Positions 1 through 5,580 of a stretch of DNA of 7,471 nucleotides are shown here, one piece after another. The notes beneath the pieces are model-generated. The model was not told where the DNA came from and did no database searches. It worked only from the letters and a program-made list of their open reading frames with translations. The translations under genes and the position numbers were made by a program. The DNA is from an uncultured Varibaculum sp. (lineage in GTDB: Bacteria; Actinomycetota; Actinomycetes; Actinomycetales; Actinomycetaceae): the NCBI GenBank assembly GCA_947253735.1, contig CAMYAU010000077.1, positions 1 through 7,471 on the forward strand, read 5' to 3'. Every line of letters begins with the position of its first letter. The first letter of the stretch is position 1.

Positions 1-221
1 CGGAGGCCAGTGGTTCCTCCGAAGTCGATGAGGACGAAAACGCAGCTGCAGAAGACTTTGAGCTTCCGGGTGCAGATTTGTCTGGCGAAGAGCTCTCAGT
101 CCAGGTAATTCCGGCACAGGATGATGAGTTTACCTGCTCGGTGTGCTTCCTGGTTCAGCATCGTTCCCGCCTGGCGGGTGCAGTTGACGGCCAACCGGTT
201 TGCCGTGACTGTGCTGAATAG
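1..221 (+). CDS. DUF4193 zinc-ribbon protein, C-terminal part
   Basis: This is the last 72 codons of a gene whose start lies before the window; the reading frame is open from base 3 to the TAG at 219-221. It has an acidic stretch (EVDEDEN), then the block FELPGADLSGEELSV, then a four-cysteine zinc-ribbon-like end with CSVC and CRDC pairs separated by QHRSRLAG. This matches, from memory, the small (about 100-residue) actinobacterial DUF4193 family typified by M. tuberculosis Rv2699c. The molecular function is unknown to me; the cysteine pairs suggest a bound zinc and a possible nucleic-acid or protein contact (inference). The next gene begins only 9 bases after the stop, so the two are probably co-transcribed. 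Confidence 0.93.
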   Translation, partial: EASGSSEVDEDENAAAEDFELPGADLSGEELSVQVIPAQDDEFTCSVCFLVQHRSRLAGAVDGQPVCRDCAE

Positions 222-230
222 ACTGGCACT

Positions 231-959
231 ATGAGATTTTTTTCTTCTCGTCGCAAACGGGTAGCTCAGGATGATTCCACGCAAAAAAGCAACGAATCAT
301 GCGAGTTTCAAGGACTAGATGAAACCTTGTCCTCATCCGCGGAATCCTTACAGGAACAGGTACCCATAGCAGCTGATCGCGAGGTTGATCCCGGAAAGGA
401 ATCTCCTAAGAAGCTAGGGCCCTATAACGAGGGTGAATCCCAGCCAGGTAGCGAGCTTTTGGATATGGGGGCTATTCGCATTCCGATGATTTCCGGATTG
501 CAGATACTTCCGGTTCAAGATAGCAACGGCAATATCTTGGCTTTAGAGATTATCTCAGGGACTGCTCAGATGCAGATTGCTGCTTTCGCGATGCAACGCT
601 CAGGGGGTCTTTGGGACGAGATTCGCGAAGAACTGGGCGAACAGCTTAAAACCGAGGAATACCAGATTTTTCCGCTGCCGGGCCCCTTTGGGGAAGCACT
701 ATTGGCACGTCCTATCCCGGGAGGTAAATCGGCCCTTGAGGGGGCAATGCCCCTACTCTTATGGGGCGTCGAGGGTGACCGCTGGCTGCTGCGAGTTATA
801 GTGCGCGGACATGCTGCCGAAGAAGAAAATGCTCGCCAGGGGCTCTTAGAGGTATTGCATGGGATGGAAGTGGTTCGCGGGAATCAAGCGCATGTGCCGG
901 GAGAAATGCTAACCATTGAGTTAGGCGAAGATCTGCGTGAACAATTGGGCGTGGGATAG
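231..959 (+). CDS. DUF3710 domain protein
   Basis: A 242-residue soluble protein of the actinobacterial DUF3710 family (Rv2696c-like). The first 10 residues are basic (RRKR), and residues 11-60 are polar, acidic and probably disordered. The conserved domain runs from about 62 to 239. It opens with GPYNEGE, continues through the MGAIRIP strand and a GLWDEIREEL helix, and includes WGVEGDRWLLRVIVRG. There is no signal peptide or membrane segment, and I know no established biochemical role. No convincing Shine-Dalgarno sequence precedes the ATG at 231; the start is chosen because it is the first in-frame ATG after the DUF4193 stop and gives the usual short basic N-terminus. The gene sits next to DUF4193, whereas in M. 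tuberculosis dut and a DUF3093 gene lie between the two. Confidence 0.92.
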   Translation: MRFFSSRRKRVAQDDSTQKSNESCEFQGLDETLSSSAESLQEQVPIAADREVDPGKESPKKLGPYNEGESQPGSELLDMGAIRIPMISGLQILPVQDSNGNILALEIISGTAQMQIAAFAMQRSGGLWDEIREELGEQLKTEEYQIFPLPGPFGEALLARPIPGGKSALEGAMPLLLWGVEGDRWLLRVIVRGHAAEEENARQGLLEVLHGMEVVRGNQAHVPGEMLTIELGEDLREQLGVG

Positions 960-961
960 CA

Positions 962-1297
962 GTGAGTTTTCCTGAAGACGATCTCGCAGATCTGCAGGTA
1001 CGCGAGTCAGAACCAGCCTCGAGAGTCTGCGAGGTAACTGAGCGGAAGAAAGCCTCATTGTATGGGGTTTTACGTTCCGCGACTTTCCCGGCCCCCACCG
1101 GTCCGGGTTCTTTTTCCGCCACCTTGTTTGATGGAACCGGGTCGATAGATGTGGTGTGGCTCGGACGTAAAAGTGTCCCGGGGATTAAAGCGGGGATTCG
1201 TTTAGCGGTGCAAGGCATGGTTGTTTCCCGATCCAATGGGTTGTGCATCATTAACCCTACTTTCCAGATTGAGCCTGTTTACGCTGATGGCCAGTAA
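962..1297 (+). CDS. OB-fold nucleic-acid-binding protein
   Basis: A 111-residue protein starting at GTG, 2 bases after the DUF3710 stop. GGGA at 953-956 is a modest ribosome-binding site at 5-base spacing. Residues 1-30 form a charged leader. Residues 31-106 form a single OB-fold: the ASLYGVLRSATF strand, LFDGTGSIDVVWLG at 55-68, then VPGIKAGIRLAVQGMVV and a final INPTFQIEP. The DGTG...VVWLG pattern is that of stand-alone actinobacterial OB-fold proteins (Rv2694c-like), related to the OB domains of RecG and tRNA-binding proteins. Binding of DNA or RNA is inferred from the fold alone, and the specific target is unknown. It overlaps the next gene by 11 bases, consistent with translational coupling. 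Confidence 0.9.
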   Translation: MSFPEDDLADLQVRESEPASRVCEVTERKKASLYGVLRSATFPAPTGPGSFSATLFDGTGSIDVVWLGRKSVPGIKAGIRLAVQGMVVSRSNGLCIINPTFQIEPVYADGQ

Positions 1298-1955
1298 AAT
1301 GAGGACGGGACAGCTAGGAGGCCTGGGAGCCCAGCTAGGGTCAAAGCAGTTTTCTATGAGGGAGGCGATCGGGGGACCCTGGGGCGCCCTGGAGGCTACC
1401 CTCCCTACCATTTTGGTGGTGGCGATATATCCTTTTACTCATTCTCTGCGCCTCCCGGTGATCCTGGCGTTGGGTGTCACTTTACTTTTTGGAGTGATTC
1501 GTCTGCTTCGCCGCCAGAGTCTACGTCAGGTGATAGCGGGGTTGGCTGGTACCCTGATCAGTGTATTTTGGGCTTGGCGCAGTGGCCAGGTAGAAAACTT
1601 TTTTGCGTTCGGTTTTTGGATCAACGGGGTTTATTCCGCAGTATTGCTGTTAACAATTCTGGCTCGCCGCCCCGCTATCGGGTGGATAGTTGCGGCTTCT
1701 ATTGGAAAATTGGGCAGCTGGCGCGGCAGTGATGCTCGTAAATTTTATGAACTATCTCGACTTTGCACTTGGCTGTGGGTAGGACTCTTCGCCCTCAGGC
1801 TAGCGGTGGAGCTCCCTCTTTACTACGCGAACCTGTTGGTGCCCCTGGGGGCAGCGCGACTGATTTTAGGTTTGCCCGCGTTCGCCCTCGTGGGTTATTA
1901 CAACTGGGCGTTGCTGCGAGGAGAAACCGTAGACCTGCGCGAGGCTACGGACTAA
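1287..1955 (+). CDS. DUF3159 family integral membrane protein
   Basis: A 222-residue polytopic membrane protein of the actinobacterial DUF3159 family (Rv2693c-like). Hydrophobic segments lie near residues 37-52, 55-74, 81-97, 104-127, 158-180 and 184-206. Between the last pairs, a charged RGSDARKFYELSRLCTW loop-to-helix stretch is typical of the family. The short N-terminus is cytoplasmic-like and the domain begins at MREAIGGPWGALEATLP. The function is unknown to me. The start is uncertain: ATG 1287 overlaps the OB-fold gene by 11 bases, ATG 1299 lies just after that gene's stop, and ATG 1356 sits at the domain edge. None has a good Shine-Dalgarno sequence. A longer TTG start at 1221 would overlap by 77 bases and is unlikely. 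The stop TAA (1953-1955) overlaps the opposing ceoC stop. Confidence 0.88.
   Translation: MASKMRTGQLGGLGAQLGSKQFSMREAIGGPWGALEATLPTILVVAIYPFTHSLRLPVILALGVTLLFGVIRLLRRQSLRQVIAGLAGTLISVFWAWRSGQVENFFAFGFWINGVYSAVLLLTILARRPAIGWIVAASIGKLGSWRGSDARKFYELSRLCTWLWVGLFALRLAVELPLYYANLLVPLGAARLILGLPAFALVGYYNWALLRGETVDLREATD
1927..1950. terminator. Candidate bidirectional hairpin terminator
   Basis: CCGTAG-A-CCT, loop GCGCG, then AGG-CTACGG forms a 9-base-pair GC-rich stem with one bulged A. It lies at the very end of the DUF3159 coding sequence and just past the ceoC stop. On the plus strand it is followed by a T-rich run (ACTAATCTTCTT). On the minus strand it is followed by TTTCTCC. Both T-tracts are imperfect, so termination in either direction is an inference from position and stem strength. 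Confidence 0.45.
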
Positions 1956-2653
1956 TCTTCTTGGGCTGGATCGGCTATTTCTTCGGGAGGGGGCGCGAAT
2001 AGAGCAGTTATTTGTTCTAAATCTTCCTCAGCTTTAGAGCTAAATAGCATCAGGAGTTCATCTAGTCCCTGCAGCAAGGTATCCGGGTGTGGAGCCAGGG
2101 GACGTGAATCGCGTAAAACTGCTGCCAATACCACGGAGGGTGGCAGGTCGAGGGCAGATAGAGGCTGCCCGGTTAAATCGGAATCTTCCGGCACAGTTAG
2201 GGAATACATATTGGTGTCGGAAGTGTGAAAGCGAAATAGATGCACCGGGATCCCTACGGACACCACTTCTTCTACTAGAGAGGTCATCACTCGTGGGGTA
2301 GAGACCGCCACATCAACCCCCCAGGCATCATCGAAAAGCCACTCGTTCTTGGGGTTATTTACCCGCGCCACCGTTTTTGGTACCCCATACTCCGTTTTAG
2401 CCAGCAGACATACCACCAGATTCACTTTGTCATTGCCGGTGGCACAAACTACTACATCGGCCTGGGTAATCTCTGATTTAGAGAGAGTTTCCAGAGAACA
2501 AGCATCCCCTAAAACCCAATCTGCCTGCGGAATTGAGGCGACTTCCATCCGTGAAGGATGATTATCAATCAAGGTAACCTCGTAACCATTAGTAACCAGT
2601 TCTCGGGCAATCGAGCGCCCTACCGAGCCGGCTCCCGCAATCACAATCCGCAT
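1952..2653 (-). CDS. ceoC: TrkA/RCK-type potassium uptake regulator CeoC
   Basis: A 233-residue cytosolic RCK protein: a peripheral NAD(H)-binding subunit that gates or regulates potassium transporters of the Trk/Ktr type. The RCK_N Rossmann domain spans about 1-120, with the dinucleotide loop GAGSVG at 7-12, the strand-end acid D30 and ATGNDKVN at 71-78. VARVNNPKNEWLF and WGVDVAVSTPR follow. A TrkA_C domain covers about 148-208, then an acidic, proline-containing tail ends in PAQED. Both domains match M. tuberculosis CeoC (Rv2692) as I recall it. The start is fixed by a perfect AGGAGG five bases upstream, and ATG abuts the ceoB TAA with no gap, so the pair is translated together. It is convergent with the DUF3159 gene and overlaps it by 4 bases. 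Confidence 0.93.
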   Translation of the reverse strand: MRIVIAGAGSVGRSIARELVTNGYEVTLIDNHPSRMEVASIPQADWVLGDACSLETLSKSEITQADVVVCATGNDKVNLVVCLLAKTEYGVPKTVARVNNPKNEWLFDDAWGVDVAVSTPRVMTSLVEEVVSVGIPVHLFRFHTSDTNMYSLTVPEDSDLTGQPLSALDLPPSVVLAAVLRDSRPLAPHPDTLLQGLDELLMLFSSKAEEDLEQITALFAPPPEEIADPAQED

Positions 2654-3319
2654 TTAATCCTCCTGCGCTGGGGGCTGTTTGAAAGCCCGTTCTATCTGCT
2701 CTGCCCGCTCGGAAGGAACCGTGCAGATCAATTCGTCGCCATCTTGGATTACGAGGCTAGAAAGGTTGAAATAGGGTTCCCCATCCCGGCCAATATAGGC
2801 GACTTTAATATCTAAAAGTTTTTGGGTCTGCTGCAAAGAAACCCCCACCCAGTCTTCACAGGGAATAACCCGCAGCATTTTCACCTGGTAAACCGAGTCA
2901 GAATAGGCCAGTTGGGTATCGTCAGGCAGCATCAGTCGTAGCATTTCCGAAGCGGTCCAAGACACCGGAGAAGTGGTATTGATCCCCAGCTTGCGGTAGA
3001 TTTCCGCCCGGCGAATATCGTAAATGCGGGCAACAACCCGGTCGATGCCGAAGGTTTCCCGGGCGATACGTGCCGCCAAAATATTGGTGTTGTCTCCATT
3101 AGAGATAGCCGCAAAAGCGTAAGCTTCCTCGATATTGGCGCGTTCGAGTACCTCCCGGTCAAAACCAATCCCAGAAACTTTTTGCCCCGAAAAATCGGTG
3201 GGAAGTTTACGGAAAGCATCGGGATTGGAATCGATGATGGCGACAGAATGTCCCTGTTCATCCAGGGTCTGCGCGACTCTGGCACCTACTCGTCCTGAGC
3301 CTAAAACTACGAAGTGCAT
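2654..3319 (-). CDS. ceoB: TrkA/RCK-type potassium uptake regulator CeoB
   Basis: The first gene of the ceoB-ceoC pair, 221 residues. The RCK_N domain (about 1-120) has GSGRVG at 7-12, D30 at the end of the second strand, GIGFDREVLERANIEEA at 50-66 and ISNGDNTN at 72-79. VVARIYDIRRAEIYRKLGI follows. A TrkA_C domain covers about 138-205. This is the arrangement of M. tuberculosis CeoB (Rv2691); such proteins sense NAD(H) or ligands and control potassium entry through a partner membrane protein. No TrkH/TrkG/KtrB partner is in the window; the nearest candidate partner is the divergent permease. ATG 3319 is chosen because the GxGxxG loop begins 6 residues later. No clear Shine-Dalgarno sequence precedes it; an AAAAGG lies about 15 bases upstream. 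Confidence 0.93.
   Translation of the reverse strand: MHFVVLGSGRVGARVAQTLDEQGHSVAIIDSNPDAFRKLPTDFSGQKVSGIGFDREVLERANIEEAYAFAAISNGDNTNILAARIARETFGIDRVVARIYDIRRAEIYRKLGINTTSPVSWTASEMLRLMLPDDTQLAYSDSVYQVKMLRVIPCEDWVGVSLQQTQKLLDIKVAYIGRDGEPYFNLSSLVIQDGDELICTVPSERAEQIERAFKQPPAQED
2659..2664 (-). promoter_or_regulatory. Ribosome-binding site of ceoC inside ceoB
   Basis: On the minus strand this reads AGGAGG, then ATTAA, then the ATG of ceoC. It is the consensus anti-16S sequence at 5-base spacing and is encoded within the last Glu-Asp codons of ceoB. It settles the ceoC start and is the strongest Shine-Dalgarno sequence that I see at any start in the window. Confidence 0.85.
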
Positions 3320-3397
3320 GCAAGTAGCGTAAACCTTTTCTCAGCTATTTTCAGCTTTCGCACCAGCTGCAACTATCAGTTTTAGCTAGTTAGTGGG
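3320..3397. promoter_or_regulatory. Divergent spacer between ceoB and the permease
   Basis: This 78-base, AT-leaning spacer must hold the ceoB promoter and probably that of the permease. I see no good -35/-10 pair on either strand. It contains TCAGCT twice at one helical turn (3341-3346 and 3351-3356), a third CAGCT at 3364-3368 and TAGCT at 3383-3387, which could be a regulator-binding array. It is too short to hold a ydaO-type c-di-AMP riboswitch. Confidence 0.4.
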
Positions 3398-5578
3398 ATG
3401 ATCGGGGATGTGAGAGACGTGAAAGATCGCTGGGAAAGCCCGGCTGTGCATAAACCGCAGTTGATGCGGCAGGGGTTAAATAAACGCTACGCCCTCCCGG
3501 TTTTTGCTTCCAATGCACTTTCTTCGGTTTCCTATGCTCCCGATCAAATCCTCTTGACCTTAGGGCTGGGGGGAATCGTTGCCTCTGGAGTATCCCTATG
3601 GGCAGGAGCAGCAGTTTTTGCGGTAATGGCGGTGGTGATTATTTCCTACCGGCAGGTGGTGTTGGCCTATCCGCGGGGGGGTGGGGATTATGAAGTGGCG
3701 CGGCAAAACCTGGGACCAAATGCCGCTCTGGTTACGGTCAGCGCACTGTTAGTTGATTATTCATTGACGATCGCGGTGTCGACATCTGTATGTGCCAGCT
3801 ACGTAGGTGCACTTTTTCCGGCCCTCAATATCCATCAAGTTTTAGTGTCCGTATTGATAATTGCAGTTTTGACGCTGTTGAATCTGTCAGGGATGCGCGA
3901 GTCTGGAAATCTATTCGCCATCCCTGCCTATCTATTTATGGCAGCAATCGCACTATTAGCTATTTTTGGGTTCGTCCAAGAGGCGCTAGGCAGTCTGGGG
4001 ACAGCAGATACCGCAGCTTGGAAACTTTTACCCGCGGAGCGTTATCAGGCGGGGGTGCGTGGCTTAGGGGGACTATTGCTGTTCCTACGGGCATTTTCAG
4101 GCGGATGTGTTGCCTTAAGTGGGGTAGAGGGGATCAGCAATGGGGTGCCTGCGTTTAGGAAGCCGCGCCCTAAAAACGCGCGGATCACCCTGGCTATCTT
4201 TGCGCTGATTAGTGCGGCAATGATGTTTTCTATGCTGCACTTGGCGAAGGTTACCGGAGTAAAAGTTCCAGCTTTCGACTCCCAAATGCTCAGCGAAAAT
4301 GGCCCACTTGCTGCCAAGGAAGTTCCCCCGGTAATCGCGCAGATAGCGCACACCGTGTTCGCGTCCTTCCCAGTAATGGCGTATCTGGTTACCGCACTCA
4401 CAGCACTTATTCTAGTTTTCGCGGCTCATAGCGCTTTCAACTGGTTTTCGCAGCTAGCCCAGGTACTGTCTCGCGACGGGTTTTTACCGCCCCAAATTTT
4501 TCGGCGCGCTGATCGGCGTTCCCTCTCGCCAGTTATTTGCGTGCCGGCTCTGGTAGCAGCGGTTTTGATTATGTTGACTGAAGCGCAATCGCCCAAATTA
4601 ATTGAAATGTATATCATCGGGGTTTTCATTTCTTTAACACTTTCCCAACTGGGGATGCTGCGGTATTGGAATGCAAAACTGCGTTCGCGTACCTTCCAAA
4701 AAAACCGGAAGATTCTGCGTCGCCGGTGGATAGTAAACGCGATTGGTTTTATCTGTACTGCCACCGTCCTAGTGATGGTAACTATTTCTCGGTTTGCCCA
4801 TGGAGCCTGGGTTGCGTTGGTGCTGATGGTAGTAGTATTTACGCTGTTGTGGAGGATTGGTAAGTACTATCGTCTCTCCAGTGATGAGACTCAGATTCTT
4901 GATTTTGTGGCTGCTCGGGCAATGCCTTCGCGGGTACAAAGCTTGGTGTTGGTGTCTAACCTGGACAAACCGACAATGCGGGCAATCTGTTATGCGCGTG
5001 CCTGCCACCCGTCCTCGCTTTCTTTAGTTCATGTCGAGATCGAACCAGATGATTTTGAACAGTTGAAACAAACTTGGAAGAAAAGTGGGGTGGAAGTGCC
5101 GTTGACGGTGCTAGCCTCGCCTTTCCGTGATATTACCGGCCCTCTGCTGCAGCATGTGCGTTCCTTGCGAAACCGTTCTCCCCGTGACCTAGTAGTGGTT
5201 TATATTCCCTGTTACCTGGTGAAATATCCTTGGCAAAAGTTTTTGCATAACCGTTCCGTGGAGCGTATTCGCCGTCAGCTACGGGATCTGCCGGGGGTAT
5301 TAGTGGTTATGGTGCCTTGGAGTTTTTCCCATAGTCGCGAACGAACAGATCTAAAAGCCGGGGTCGAATCGCTGCTTCCGCCAGAAGAACATCGCCAATC
5401 TTCTCCGGTATTTAGGGGGCGTGCACAAGACATTACCCGAGGGGCCTTTGTGGGAGAGGGAGATCATCTTCCCTGGTTCAATAGCGTCCATGGTGGGTGG
5501 GGGATAGATCCGCCCCCTTCTGGTCGTAAATCTCAAAGCCATGATGATGTCCAGCCCGACTTTTCTAGCGACTTTTAA
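3398..5578 (+). CDS. KimA-like APC-superfamily permease, probable K+ transporter
   Basis: A 726-residue transporter. Residues 35-490 hold about 12 hydrophobic segments, with the APC signatures SNALSSVSYAPDQIL (38-52), SYRQVVLAYPRGGGDYEVA (83-101), LLVDYSLTIAVSTS (117-130), AFSGGCVALSGVEGISN (232-248) and MYIIGVFISLTLSQLGM (404-420). A cytosolic alpha/beta domain follows at about 512-641, with KFLHNRS at 614-620. Domain order and these blocks resemble Bacillus KimA (YdaO), a proton-coupled K+ importer controlled by c-di-AMP, and M. tuberculosis Rv2690c. Compared with KimA's K+-site residues as I remember them, Tyr46, Asp120, Tyr121, Ser128 and Tyr405 are kept, but Asn39 replaces Asp36. Residues 642-726 are a polar tail not seen in KimA. 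The start is uncertain: ATG 3398 lacks a good ribosome-binding site, and in-frame GTGs follow at 3410 and 3419. An amino-acid substrate remains possible. Confidence 0.88.
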   Translation: MIGDVRDVKDRWESPAVHKPQLMRQGLNKRYALPVFASNALSSVSYAPDQILLTLGLGGIVASGVSLWAGAAVFAVMAVVIISYRQVVLAYPRGGGDYEVARQNLGPNAALVTVSALLVDYSLTIAVSTSVCASYVGALFPALNIHQVLVSVLIIAVLTLLNLSGMRESGNLFAIPAYLFMAAIALLAIFGFVQEALGSLGTADTAAWKLLPAERYQAGVRGLGGLLLFLRAFSGGCVALSGVEGISNGVPAFRKPRPKNARITLAIFALISAAMMFSMLHLAKVTGVKVPAFDSQMLSENGPLAAKEVPPVIAQIAHTVFASFPVMAYLVTALTALILVFAAHSAFNWFSQLAQVLSRDGFLPPQIFRRADRRSLSPVICVPALVAAVLIMLTEAQSPKLIEMYIIGVFISLTLSQLGMLRYWNAKLRSRTFQKNRKILRRRWIVNAIGFICTATVLVMVTISRFAHGAWVALVLMVVVFTLLWRIGKYYRLSSDETQILDFVAARAMPSRVQSLVLVSNLDKPTMRAICYARACHPSSLSLVHVEIEPDDFEQLKQTWKKSGVEVPLTVLASPFRDITGPLLQHVRSLRNRSPRDLVVVYIPCYLVKYPWQKFLHNRSVERIRRQLRDLPGVLVVMVPWSFSHSRERTDLKAGVESLLPPEEHRQSSPVFRGRAQDITRGAFVGEGDHLPWFNSVHGGWGIDPPPSGRKSQSHDDVQPDFSSDF

Positions 5579-5580
5579 CT

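Noticed and set aside
796..1251. A 151-codon minus-strand frame across the DUF3710/OB-fold junction
   Set aside because: It is antisense to two well-supported genes and shows no domain or ribosome-binding site.
1221..1286. TTG start extending DUF3159 by 22 residues
   Set aside because: It would overlap the OB-fold gene by 77 bases, has no ribosome-binding site and adds residues not expected for the family.
2932..3285. A 117-codon minus-strand frame inside ceoB in another phase
   Set aside because: It is an out-of-frame shadow of ceoB, whose GxGxxG and TrkA_C motifs lie in the annotated frame.
3320..3397. A c-di-AMP (ydaO) riboswitch controlling the KimA-like permease
   Set aside because: The whole spacer is 78 bases, too short for that riboswitch, and its conserved motifs are not seen.
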